NCBI GenBank assembly: GCA_039090855.1
Contig: CM077005.1
Location: 80,162,607-80,226,606, forward strand
Reading direction: 5' to 3'
From: Macrothele yani
Taxonomy: Eukaryota > Arthropoda > Arachnida > Araneae > Macrothelidae
Length of the DNA stretch: 64,000 nt
Part shown: one piece after another, positions 34,187 to 45,589 of the stretch
How the letters are laid out: each line of letters starts with the position of its first letter
How positions within the stretch are numbered: position 1 is the stretch's first letter
Notes under the pieces: generated by a model
What the model was told of the DNA's origin: nothing
Database searches by the model: none
The model's input: only the letters and a program-made list of their open reading frames with translations
Position numbers and translations under genes: made by a program

Positions 34187-35880
34187 ATAATTTCTTGTTT
34201 GCCTTTTTGGTTTCTGAGTCTGTAAGTCGATAAACTCTTCCTGTAGCTGTTGCAGGATCAACTTTTGTAAAAACCTCACTTTTATGCATAACTAGTATGT
34301 CAGTAAATTGTGGGTATTTGAAAGATGGAGAAGGGCCATGTGGTTCCAAAAAACTTATTTTTACTTCATCTCCTTCTATTCCTAACACACAACGTAACCA
34401 CCACTTGTCTGAGTATTGGCATGTAACAAAGTCAACAATGTCATTAATGTCCATATCATCATCAGTGTCATCAGCTGAAACTATTTCTACACTTGATTCC
34501 TCTAAAAGTGAGTAGCTTTTCACTAAAACTCTAGTCTCATTCACAGGACTGTAACTGTGAAATTGTTGAGTACCCTTTATTGCTGTTGCTGCTTCAAATC
34601 TACTCTTCAAGGTCTTTTTCTCTGCTTCGTATTCATCTGTAGTGGAATACAAAAAACTGATGTTGACAATATTGTCTTTATCCCAATCATAAAGTTGGCG
34701 AGGGGTCATAATTTGATCATTGTAGACCTTTCGTAGACTGGCCAATGCCGCTAATCGTTTAAGAGTTCCTCCGACACCATCACATGCATTTTTTCCATGT
34801 AACGATGCAAAGAAGTTCCATTCCGCCTTGATGCCAAAATCTTTCTCATGATGGCAGAGATTGAGAAAGTTTGATTTGGTTTTGTACTGTGATGATGCTC
34901 CATCTGAAAAGTAATTCAGCTTTTTGGGTTTATGGGGCAGATTCTGTTTAAGAAAGTCAATCATGAGGCATTGAAACAAATGAACAGCAACTGTATCATG
35001 CACCATACAATCAGAAAAAATAACTAAGCTAGGTGCGCCAACTTTTTGGTTTCCTCATCAACGTAGTATATAACAAACGGATGTACTGTTGCTTGACAAT
35101 TGTTCCAATGAAAGCCTTGTGCAGAATCTGAAGCACAAATGCATAATTTTCAGCAAAATCACAAAGTACAACGCATTGGTTTTGAGGTAAATTTTCTTTC
35201 AAGTGTCGTAAATAGGAAGACTGTTGAGTAAGCAATGAAAGAGTGTCTTAAAAGTTTTAGCATACTCTGTAACAAATAATCCAAGAACTGTTTTATAATA
35301 GTTTCCAGGACACACTTGTTATCAATCTGCATCCATTGTTTGAAACTCACATTTTCAATGCTATTAAGCTCAAAAGCTTCTTCAAACCGAGCCTTCAAAT
35401 CATCACTTCCTGGGCAGTTAACACAATTTGCGAAGTAACATTTAGATGTTGGCGTTTTGCAAATTATATTGCTTGTTACATCTTTGTATGTTTTAATCGG
35501 GAGTTCACCATTTGTCAATTCAGGTATTTTACACTGAGCCATCATTAATTTGGCATTCTGATGTATTGTGCAAACACACACAGAATGAGTACCACTGGAC
35601 CCAGATAGAACACAATGCTTGGGACGAAGCTCACAAAATTTAGAAATCCCAATTCTCTGATCAGGGTAACACTCCTTAAATAGTACATATGATTCTTTAA
35701 ATGTACTTAGAATTAAATACTTTTGAACATGTACACGTTTGCCATCTTTTTTGACTGAAACAAAGTCTTTTTTACCAGGCATTTGATGACTAACCTCATC
35801 ATTTTGATAGAATTCCTTGACTAGGGCTACCGTTGCAGGGTTTAGTAAATCATTATCTGTAATAGACCCTAATGTAAATT
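34187..35880 (-). pseudogene. Transposase-like protein of unrecognised superfamily
   Basis: The minus-strand reading starts about 35880 without a clear ATG (GSITDNDLLNPATVALVKEF) and runs through KYLILSTFKESYVLF, FCELRPKHCVLSGSSGTHSV, CVCTIHQNAKLMM and a Cys cluster CYFANCVNCPG, perhaps metal binding. After frameshifts come QNQCVVLCDFAENYAFV, LNYFSDGASSQYKTKSNFLN and WNFFASLHGKNACDGVGG with TLKR. D in CDFAENY, D in FSDGASSQYK and D in CDGVGG may form an RNase H-like centre. A C-terminal part (about 34650-34190) has an acidic stretch DDTDDDMDINDIVDF. The 3' end is cut by the Penelope palindrome. I have seen similar HGK-DG-GG-KR proteins in animal genomes but cannot name the family. Confidence 0.55.
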
Positions 35881-35992
35881 GGTTACCTTATATTATAGCC
35901 AATGTATTTTATTTTTATTTATTTTTTACCTTACAAAAGTTAAAGGTAGCAATGTAGCCCTATCTGGTATTTAAAACAATACCATTGGTACC

Positions 35993-36455
35993 ATAACTCC
36001 TGATCCCATTGAGATCCCACTCTAAATGTTTCAGGATTTAAAGCTTATAATATTACAAAAATCATGTTTTTTAAAAAATTTGAAGAACATGTGTTTTTCA
36101 AAAATTAAAAAAACACTATCTTAATTTATTTTTTAAATTAATTTTGTTTCACCAGGCATAGGCAAGTTACCTATCAAATTAAAACTTATGAAATTCTCTT
36201 TAAAATGAGGGGTCAAACAACTCTAGGCCTTATAGAACTTGAGAAATTCAAGATTGAAAAAAAAATATGCAAGGAGAAAAAAACAATGATTTTTCAAAAT
36301 TTTAAAAATTAATTACATGAAAACCCAATTAGATAAAAAAAAATTTTTAAATATATTCTCATTTATATCACTAGGGAGAATTATCCCTGAAGGTTTCATT
36401 GAAATCTGAAATGGTCAGGTTGAGTGACTGGTTGATTTGGCATGTAAGTGCCCCA
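35993..36455 (-). repeat. Right long inverted repeat
   Basis: Partner of 30437-30895. The coding sequence of the transposase-like gene starts about 110 bp inside its inner edge, which suggests that the repeat carries the promoter. Confidence 0.8.
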
Positions 36456-36693
36456 AGACCTGCTTTCAATTTCCAAGTAAACAATTTATAAAATAACTGT
36501 TGAGTTTTAGAAACATCTTCTAAAAGAGTTTTACACCCTCTTAGATTTCCACCTGAAATCTTGCAGGTGAAGATTATCATGTAGAAGTTTCAAAGTGACT
36601 TTGACTGAAACACCAGAATTGAATAATCACTTGCAACTACATAATAACTTGACTTTTGTCATGAGTATTACGGTTATTAACAAAATTAAATCA

Positions 36694-36930
<237 letters not shown>

Positions 36931-37040
36931 TCAAATGTACCTTTTCGTTATTTATAATGTGTATGAAAGTGCCAAAGATAATCTTTAATAAAGAAAACTA
37001 AATTTTGAAAGGACACAATTACAGCACAGCAAAAGAGAAA

Positions 37041-37152
37041 ATAAATAAATAACATCGCTCTTTCCACGTTCCAGAAACACACAGCAACCGAAAAATTGTT
37101 TTTCAGCTGTGTGTTTCTGGAACGTGGAAAGAGCGATGTATTTATTTATTTA
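37041..37152. repeat. Long hairpin with 34-bp perfect arms
   Basis: ACATCGCTCTTTCCACGT onward (37052-37085) is perfectly complementary to 37106-37139 for 34 bp, and TAAA-rich extensions add more pairs outside. The 20-base loop has its own small stem GAAAAA/TTTTTC. It could be a fold-back element or a source of small RNA. No host gene sense is seen. Confidence 0.85.
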
Positions 37153-37449
37153 CTGTCGCCATGTATTTGAAGGATTTTCACAGCAAAAGAGAGAGAAGGG
37201 AAAAAAAAAAAAAAAAAAGTTTCAGAATCAGCAAATATCTTTCACAACTTCTACAAATAAACTAAATACTAGTGAACCCAAAAATCAAGCCTATGGGATC
37301 TCCACTATCTGGTCCACTTGCAGAAGTAATTAAATATGCAATAAATACAAACGAATGTAATGAATGATTCTAACCAAAAACTTATATGTATGTACACTGA
37401 AGGGCCATAAGTTCTGGGATAGCAGAATGCAAATTTTTAACTGGCACTG

Positions 37450-38370
37450 CTGTCAACATGAGACTGACGAAGGGAAAAAAAAAGCTGAACTTTTTAACCG
37501 CATGGGTGAAAAATAAGAATGTGCTGCAAAACAGTGTGAATATAACGAGCCGTGAGCAAGACAAAATTGTTCACTGAAATTTGTTATGTAAATATTAAGG
37601 TAGATCACATCACTGTATTCAAAATATATATATTTTTTTTTTTTTTTTTTTATGTTTAACAGCAACACAGGATAAATGTAACATCGTGGAGAAATAAAAT
37701 TACGACTACCGGCGAAATCTACGCTCTGTCCAACTTCCATTTTAGGAAAGTTTTCCTCCATTTTTAAGCTGCAAAACAAATATTTATGGAATAAAATTAC
37801 ATTTAACACTACCTTGTAGAAGAAACATTGCAAGAAAAAAGGATTACGATTATAGGAGAAACCTTCACTCCGTCAAACTTCTGTTTCCGAAAGTTTTGAA
37901 AGTCAGAATCCGCCCATCGACGGAAAACAACCCCACCACCAATCCCTCCCAAATTTCTGTTCAGTTCTGCATCAATGTCAAGAACCATCGAAATGACGAT
38001 GGAAATGGCGGAATTCTTTCAATCCACGGCAAAATCTCGTGCCTGAAGATCACAGGGAAATTTCCGCGCCAACTTTCGTTTTCGGAATTGTTCTTCCATT
38101 TTAAAGCTGAAATGCAAATATTTATGGAATAAAATTATATTTAACAATACTACTGTGCAGAAGAAACATTGCGCAAAAAAGAAATCACGATTACGGGAAT
38201 TTTTTTAACTACATAAAGTTTTCGAACGTTTTAAGAAACAAAATACCACCCCCACCCACCCACCCCAACTAATCCTCCAAAATTTCTCTTCAGTTTTGCA
38301 TCGATCTCGAGAATAACCCAAATGATGACAAAAAAAAACGGAATTCCGCGAATCCGTGGAATAATCTCAT
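37450..38370 (+). mobile_element. Internally repetitive hAT-like element, copy 2 (fragment)
   Basis: It contains the same blocks as the copies at 3516, 41970 and 54255: ATTACGATTATAGGAG, ACTTCTGTTTCCGAAAG, and AAGCTGAAATGCAAATATT followed by ATTTAACAATACTACTG. The blocks are repeated about every 300 bp. No ends are recognised. Confidence 0.5.
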
Positions 38371-38433
38371 GTATGTGTCATATAAAGGCTTCGATGCACA
38401 CCGCAATTTTTATCAGTTGCAAGGTGTAATCTC

Positions 38434-38702
38434 ATGAGTAAGGCTAAACAACTGCCTGTAGGATTATGGCAAGCTGAGGTGAGTTATCAGAGTTTGAACA
38501 AGGCATAGTAGTGGGAGACAAGACGGATGTGACATTTAATTTCCAAAATTGTACGAACATTTAACATTCCTCGATCCACTGGGTCATGTCTACCAAGAAT
38601 ACCTCATGGAAGACATTACCACCTACCGTGGATAGCGCAGTGGCCAACCACGGGTGCTGAAGGACACAGTGTCTGACCAGGGCCAAGCTAGATTTCTACC
38701 AG
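38434..38702 (+). pseudogene. Tc1-type transposase, N-terminal fragment
   Basis: The plus strand starts MSKAKQLP and in a shifted frame continues LSEFEQGIVVGDKTDVT, then YLMEDITTYRG and NHGC-type remnants, resembling the helix-turn-helix half of Tc1 proteins such as the one at 25083. It is broken by several frameshifts, and no catalytic domain or inverted end was found. Confidence 0.4.
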
Positions 38703-38880
38703 GCCCGGACGAGACTAAGAGGAGTCCGTACGAGACTACCAATGCTTGGTCACTACTTTGTTTGGCAGGCGCTGTGCTTTGACCACAGCCTTGTAAAGGT
38801 TCCTTTTTTTTTTCTTGAAGGGTGTTTGTGTGTTGATAGCATTGATAAAAAGGGGAATTTGGATTACACATAATCAAAAG

Positions 38881-40080
38881 GTAAGTTCATTAACGTTAAT
38901 GAGTCTTATTTTTGTGTTGCTAACGATAAACTGTCGAGCCTGGTTACATACCATTTATTTTTGTAGAAGCACGTGGTTAGGCTTAACACGTGGGAACGCT
39001 GGTGAATGTGGCATTAATTACGCCGGTGGTAATCAAAAATCAGGAATGTATTTTATTCAACAAAATGCAGATCAGGAATGTATTTTAATCAACAAAATGT
39101 AGATCAGGAATGTATTTTAATCGGCGAAATGTAGATCACGAATGAATGTTTGTTTCGGCTCAGGACTATTTTTGTAAAACTCACGAATGATCAGAAATAT
39201 TGTTATCGTGAGACACCATTGTAACATACAAATGACCAATGTAAGAATAGCTTTCCTAATCTGTGTGTGTATAAAGGGTTTTAAAACATGAAACTTGTAA
39301 ATCATAAATTTAGCCTAACGATAAGTGTAACTGTAGTTTAGTAAATGAATTAAAATGTTTTGTCAAAATATCAATCGATCTGGAAATAATGCCTTGACAA
39401 ACTACTGTCATAAAATGGTTTTAGTTGAATGCTTTTATGAGTATTAATAGTGTTTTCTATCAACACAAAGAATGGGAATTTTGCTAGGAAGTTATGGTAC
39501 TACTTTTCTCTAAATATGTTCAGTAATGTTAGTGACAAAATTGAATGTAACTGTAGTTTAGTAAACGAATTTCTACTCCCTTGGGATGTTGATTGCTGAA
39601 CTGAGCAGAAAGGAAGTAAAAAAATAAAATTGAAAAGGGAGTAGAAAAAATAAAATGGAATTAGAGTAGAAAAGCCTCAAATTAATTTATGTTAAGTACA
39701 TGTTAAAGTGCTACAAACCAATTTTAAATGTTGAATGCACCATGATTTATTTGCATAAATGTAACATTAATTTCCTCGGACATTCACTATAGCCCAAATG
39801 AAAAAATTGATTAGTGAAACAAAATGCTTAATATATACTGTTTTTTTGTTGTTGTTGTTGGTGTTGTTTTTAATATTGGTCTTGCCATTCACCCATTTGT
39901 ACGTTAGATTAAATAAATAACTACAAATAACTAAATTATTGCACATTACCAAAAAATTTTGCTGACGGGAAGACTCGGGGGAAGGGCAGTTTAAAGTCAG
40001 TCATACTTAATTTAAGGGTAAAAGTGTCATCAATTGCAAATTCCATGTACATATATTCTGACTGATAAATTAATGATCCA
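38881..40080. other. Unassigned sequence with a 33-bp tandem repeat
   Basis: Three and a half copies of a 33-bp unit beginning ATCAGGAATGTATTTTA lie at about 39040-39145. A second short duplication, TGTAACTGTAGTTTAGTAAA, is at about 39327 and 39546. No gene is recognised. Confidence 0.6.
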
Positions 40081-40130
40081 GTATCCTCAATTGTTCCACA
40101 ATACTGTCGGAGTACCGTAGACGCTGAAGG

Positions 40131-40182
40131 AGCCTCCGCTATGGTTGGAAGAGGTTTGGCCTCTTCCAACCATAGCAGAGGC
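40131..40182. repeat. Compact 23-bp hairpin
   Basis: GCCTCCGCTATGGTTGGAA plus GAGG pairs with CCTC plus TTCCAACCATAGCAGAGGC with one mismatch and a 5-base loop. It lies just beyond the (ATGT)n tail of the LINE at 40198, at its insertion site. The size suits a precursor of a small RNA or a fold-back duplication. Confidence 0.8.
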
Positions 40183-40197
40183 TCATCACTACTGGAT

Positions 40198-40765
40198 AAG
40201 CATACATACATACATATCACTAAGCTGTTCTCTGAGATTCAGAGGTTAGCTCCAAAAAGAAATACAAACTTCCAGATATTTTTACTTATTGTTGTCGTAT
40301 CAAACTTCGCCATTTACAGCGATCTTGACATACAACTCGTGCTTCACTGATATCCATTACACGCCGTACACAAGATCTTTTATACTTCATACTCATAATC
40401 TTTTTCTCATGCAGACACTCCTGAATCTGATCCACCCATGTCTTCCTTGGCCTTCCTCTGCCTTTCCTTTCTGCCACTTGGGCTGAAAAGATTTTCTTAG
40501 TAAGCATTTCATCACTCATTCTTTCAACATGGCCAAACCACCAAAGCATATTGGTCTCCACCTTGCTAACAACATTTTGCTTTACATCACACAACTGCAA
40601 TACATCTTCATTCCTCACACAATCAAATCGTGTCTTGCCACAAACCCCACGTAAGTAACGCATTTCTCCAGCACACAAACGACTCTTATGTTTCTTCTGC
40701 AGTACCCAGGTTTCACTGCCATACATCAGAGTAGGAACAATTACTGTTTCATACACAGCTATGCG
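40198..40765 (-). pseudogene. LINE 3' end (3' part of a 5'-inverted insertion)
   Basis: The minus strand encodes IAVYETVIVPTLMYGSETWV, LRGVCGKTRFDCVRNEDVLQ, WFGHVERMSDEMLTK and RKGRGRPRKTWVDQI, a well-kept LINE C-terminal domain, followed by a 3' UTR and (ATGT)n at 40211-40200. It is directly joined, head to head, to a plus-strand 5' LINE part. Coding is intact over this segment. Confidence 0.8.
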
Positions 40766-41423
40766 GGTGAGCGATGGGTTTGCCTCCTCGGGGCGCTCCG
40801 TGGTAACAATGGCACACACAACAGCAACTAGGGCCTCTGTGAATCTTGGAGAGGTGCCAGCTAGTTCTGTGTGACATTGGCAAAAAGACCCCAACTCACT
40901 GGGTTTTGTTCCAGAATCCTTAGGTTGAATGACCAACTGGAACCCTCAGCTGTGGGCTAACCCCCCACACTGATGTACTTACCTGATTAAAAAGACAAAA
41001 AGAAATTGGTGGACCTACCACACTTGAGAAGGACGGTCCACCACGGAATCGACCTGGACTTTCTAAACGGCGTATGAGAAAGCGATCTCAGCTGGGTGAA
41101 TGTAAGATTGGTGTATGGAATACTAGAGGTATAAATGGCAAGACGAGTGAGGTGATTGAGGAGATGAATAAGTATAGACTGGATGTGCTGTGTGTAAGTG
41201 AAACCAAAAAGAAGGAAATTGGGGTAGAAGAAGTGAATGGCACAGTGAGTGTGTGGTCTGGAGTATTGGATAATATGAGAGGACAGGCTGGTGTAGGTGT
41301 TTTTTAAGTGAAAAGATGAAGAACAACTTGATTCACTATAGTTGCATAAGTGAGAGAATTCTCTGGATTCATTTGAAAGTGAAACTTCAGAGAATTGTAA
41401 TTGTTGTAGTGTATGCTCCTTGT
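40766..41423 (+). mobile_element. LINE 5' UTR and endonuclease start (inverted 5' part)
   Basis: A 5' UTR of about 300 bp precedes MRKRSQLGECKIGVWNTRGI at 41074, the start of an APE-type endonuclease (NTRG, SETKKKEIG). A one-base shift in a T run at 41302 ends the frame; it continues in another frame to VVVYAPC just before the hAT insertion. The 5' UTR matches 49410-49727. Confidence 0.75.
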
Positions 41424-44349
41424 CAGGGCTCGACAAATATGTTCTGGATCTAGGAGCCAGCTCCAAAATTTAGGCGCCAGGTGAAACGAAGTCAATAACG
41501 CATGAACAAAAATCATGTTTGGTTATGACGCTGGAACGAAAAGTGGTAAACCATATTTGTTGTCATTTTTTTCTTATTACCCAAACCACTTATTGCCAAA
41601 TAAAGTTCCAATTTACTTCATAATTTTCTTTTTATATTCTGAAAGTAGACGATCTCAAAAAATTTCGAATTTCGATTTTATTAAAATACTATTTGCGGAA
41701 GTCATATTTTGTACATATTAATTTAAAGTGCCATTTTTTTTTTCTTTGTATAATCTGTAAACCATAAAATTCAGAAAAAAATTTTGTTCGTGATCCACAA
41801 AGGTGTATGATCCAAAGGCTGTGAAAAAAAAAAAAAAAAACACATATAATCCGCTGCGGCGTATCATCTGTAGATCGTGAAATTCTGAGAAAAGCAAGTT
41901 TTTCCTTCGCATAATCTGCAGCAGCACGTTGCAGACCATGATATTTAAAAAAAAAAAAAAAAACAGTCCATACCTGCCAACAGCCTTGTTACTAATAACT
42001 AGTATTACATGGCATACATGGACTATTTTATGAAATAATCCATCTCTTTGTAAAAAACAAATATGCGCCTCAACAAAACGTTACAACAACAAGGACTCTA
42101 ATGAAACAAACTTAACATGTGCGAAACCCAAAGTTTTTTCGTTAGCAAGATTCGAAACTTCCACCTGTAAAAATCTAATGAAACAAACTTAACATGTGCG
42201 AAACCCAAAGTTTTTCCTTAGCAAGATTCGAAACTTCCACCTGTAAAAATCGGTAAGATGCGTTCAGGATTCCAGGATGCTTGACAGACAGGAAATCCAA
42301 ACAAGTGAACGCGCAATGCACGAACCTCCACTTACCATATGATCATACTGCCCCTAAAATTGCAGTTTAAGGAGAAGATGAGACCAAAAAAAAGGGGGAA
42401 AAGCTGAATATTTTAACTCGTGAAAAATCAAAACAGACAGCAAGAATGCGTACTACTGTCAGTTTGTCTTTTATTGACTCTGCAACTTCACAGCACCACT
42501 GCTTAATTTTTCTTTCTGCTGATATCATTCTCTCCCTACTTCTTCATTGTCACTTTTCTTTTCTTGTTTTTTATGCCCTCTGATAAAAACCATCAGTCTG
42601 AGAAAGCTTCAACTATTTTAGATAAATGGTGTAACTTTGGGAATATTAATACTTTTGAACATCATGCATCAATTTTTACAGATTTTCGTCACTTCCGTTT
42701 TCGGGAATTTCCTTCTTCCTTTATCAGGATTTAACAGCATTGGAGAGTGGGAACATCGCCCGGGGGGGGGGTTTACAAGAAATCCGTCCGACTTCCGGTT
42801 TTGGAAATTTTTCTCCTATTTTCAAGCTGCAATACAAAAATTTGTGCAGTGAAATCATACTTAAAAATCCTGAACAGAAGTAACATCGCGAGAAAAAGAA
42901 ATTATGATTACGGAAAAAATCTGAACTCCGTCGGCTTTCCGTTTTCAAAAGTTTCATAAAGATAGAATTCCGTCCTCCTCCGACCCCCCCCCCCCTTAAA
43001 ATTCTGTTTACTTGTGCATCGATCTCCTGAGTGGCCATCATAACGAAAAAGACGAAATTTCTCGAATTCGCGGAAGAACCTCAAGCCTGAAGATTAGGAG
43101 GCAATTTTTGCGGCCTCTAACTTCCGTTTCCACAAATTCTTGCTACAGTTTCAAGCTGAAATACGAACATATATGCCATAAAATGATACTAGAATAGTAG
43201 ACACAAACGCATAATCGAGAGAAAAAATTACGATTAGGGCAAATTCTTTTTACTCCATTTTACTCCATTTATATGCCATAAAATGATACAAGAATACTAG
43301 ACACAAACGCATAATCGAGAGAAAAAAATTACGATTAGGGCAAATTCTTTTTACTCCATTTAACTACTGCTTTCGAAAGCTTTGAAACAAAATACCGTTC
43401 CCAGACGGAAAATGACCCCCTCCCCCAATAAAAAAAATGTTTTTAAACAAAATGAAAATTCGTAGAACCCGTAGTTTCGAGCGCGAGTTCCGTAGTCAGA
43501 CAACAAAATCCGTAGAAACTAGACGTTCCGTAATAATTGGCATGTACGACAGTCGTATAATCCGCACCTATCATGTTAATCGTGAATAGTAATTTCCGAC
43601 AGAAAACTGCGATTCACAGGACCGCCTCAGAAATCCAAAGATGTAAGAAAGCAATGATTGTCTTATTGAAAAAGTAACTGTCATTTTGAAGTACTTCTGT
43701 GCTACTTTTAAGAAAATAAAGAACTAAAATCGCTAGCTGTTGCACTGCAGCATTACCGAAGTTAATTAGTTACACTAAAAACAATCCGTTGAAATTGTGG
43801 ACAGTCCATAGCATTGTCTTATTTCTGAATACGTTTTAACTGAATACCGAAAGTAAAAAAAAATTAACTAAAGCAGAAAGGTTACATGCTACGGAATAGC
43901 TTTGCGGAATTCCCGAGAGAAGCGGATTCTCACACCAAGTAGGCTTTCGCACGCCCGAATAGTAACGCCTTCCTTTCGTCATATTTTCTGTCAAAATGCA
44001 TCTAAAGTACAAATAAATATACATGTATTCTTACAATCTCCTCGCGGTCTTTTATTTCGCTGTTACCGCATTTTCGGTACTTTCGCAATAACACCACCTC
44101 TCCTGAAAATTACCTCGCGGACTTTTTAAAAAAATTAAACGCCGCATCGTTTGTTTGTTTGTTTTTTTCCTATATATATTCCTACAATCTCCTAAATTTA
44201 TAACTTTTAATAGATAATCTATGGATTATACAACAGAAATTACAGTATTTACTGCAAATTACGAAATTTCAAGTAAGACGAAAATTAGGCGCCACGGCCC
44301 GAATTTTAGGCGCCTGGGCGACCTGGCGCCCGGGATTTGTCGAGCCCTG
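41424..44349 (+). mobile_element. hAT transposon, non-autonomous, with 8-bp target duplication
   Basis: Ends are CAGGGCTCGACAAATA (left) and the matching ATTTGTCGAGCCCTG (right). The 8-bp direct repeat CTCCTTGT flanks both sides (41416-41423 and 44350-44357), and the LINE endonuclease reading resumes on the other side. The 2926-bp interior has no transposase; it contains GGCGCC-rich subterminal parts and a nested internally repetitive element. It depends on a transposase from elsewhere. Confidence 0.93.
41970..43555 (+). mobile_element. Internally repetitive hAT-like element, copy 3 (nested in the hAT)
   Basis: The left end reads CATACCTGCCAACAGCC and the right end complements as GTACATGCCAATTATTACGG. 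The interior repeats blocks such as GAGAAAAAGAAATTATGATT, CTTCCGTTTTCGGGAATTT and a second-order duplication of ATGCCATAAAATGATAC (about 43174 and 43272). A 45-bp direct duplication (AATGAAACAAACTTAACATG) is near 42099 and 42176. Confidence 0.55.
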
Positions 44350-45581
44350 CTCCTTGTGACTCGGAACCTTCAGATAAGAAAGAAGATTTCTGGAATGAGC
44401 TAAAAGCTTTTTTGAGCCAGTTTGGTGCTAAAGAAAAAGTTATAATAGCAGGGGATTTCAATGCTAGAGTAGGTGTGCAGAATGCAATTTCTGACAATGT
44501 TCTGGGTAAGTTTAATGATCCTTGTGTGAATGATAATGGCGAAAGATTAATTGAACTCTGCATTGAGAATGATTTGTGTGTATCTAATACATTTTTCAAC
44601 CACAAGTATATACCCACATACACTTGGGAAAATCGTACTCTTGGTCAAAAAAGTGTGATAGATTTTGTTGTTTATGATCAGCGTTTGAAACACTTAGTTG
44701 TTGACACCCGTGTGATGAGAGGTGCGGATGTTGGTTCTGATCATTACTTGGTAGTGTCACGAGTGAAACTTAATGTTGGTTGAAGGAATAGGAAGAGACC
44801 CAGGATAGAAAGAATAAAGGTTGATAGGCACCTTGAAGATCATCAGCGGTATTCTGACTTACTCAGAGAATGACTGAAGGATCTGAAGTCTGCTGAGAGG
44901 GATGTAGAAAAGAAGTGGGAATGTTTTAAGAACTGTGTTGTCACTGCTGCTAAAGAGGTCTGTGGCACCACAATAGTGGGTAACAATAGAGGTGATGCTT
45001 GGTGGAATAGTGAGATTGGTGAGGCAGTAAAGAAAAAGAAGGAAGCCTATTTGGGGATGTTGCAAGGTAGAGTTGTGGATGAATATCGCTGTAAGAAGCG
45101 TGAAGCTGGTTCGCCACAGTAAGGCAAAAGATAAAAAGAGAAAGTGGAAAGGCATGAACTGGCTTTTTGGAAAGATAGAAAGTCCTTCTGGAAGTACATG
45201 AGACTCAGGAAAAATAGGGGAAACAAAGTTGTAAGTTGTGTGAAAAATGAGATTGGGGAAATGATATGGGAGCCCAATGAGTTAAGTGACAGATGGGGCA
45301 AATACTTCTGTGAGTTATTAGATCAGGAAAGCAAAGATGATTCTGAGACAGACGCAGATGATGTCACAATGAGGGATGAAAGCACAGGAGGGATCTCAGG
45401 AGAAGAAGTGTGTAAAGCTCTAAAATCTCTTCAGAATGGTAAGGCTCCAGGAGTTGATGGCATAACTGCAGAGATGTTGAAGTATGGTGGTGACTCTATA
45501 ATTGACTGGTTAACTGAAATTTTCCAGCTGTGCTGGGAGTTAGGAATGGTCCCTCGGGATTGGAAGGATGCTATCATTGTT
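44350..45581 (+). pseudogene. LINE endonuclease and reverse transcriptase start (inverted 5' part, continued)
   Basis: After the hAT the reading continues with KVIIAGDFNARVGVQN, RLIELCIENDLCVSNTFF and GADVGSDHYLVVSRVKL, the catalytic end of the APE endonuclease. Past a few stops it goes on with WWNSEIGEAVKKKKEAYLGM, then KSLQNGKAPGVDGITAEMLK and ELGMVPRDWKDAIIV, the first fingers motif of the polymerase. It is cut at 45581 by the Tigger element. Confidence 0.8.
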
Positions 45582-45589
45582 TACTGGAT

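Larger units (their letters stand above)
30420..36470 (-). mobile_element. Large DNA transposon with ~460-bp inverted repeats
   Basis: 30437-30895 and 35993-36455 are inverted copies of each other. Matching blocks include ATGCCAAAT with CAACCTGACCAT at the outer ends and AGAGTGGGATCTCAATG at the inner ends. Just inside the right repeat a minus-strand gene for an unfamiliar transposase-like protein begins. A Penelope palindrome (31218-34186) has entered the element and cut off the gene's 3' end. Left terminal sequence GGTCGGTCGGTCATTCC is not mirrored on the right, so the exact tips and any target duplication are unclear. I do not know the superfamily. Confidence 0.65.

Noticed and set aside
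40987..41466. 159-codon minus-strand frame
   Set aside because: Antisense to the LINE endonuclease start.
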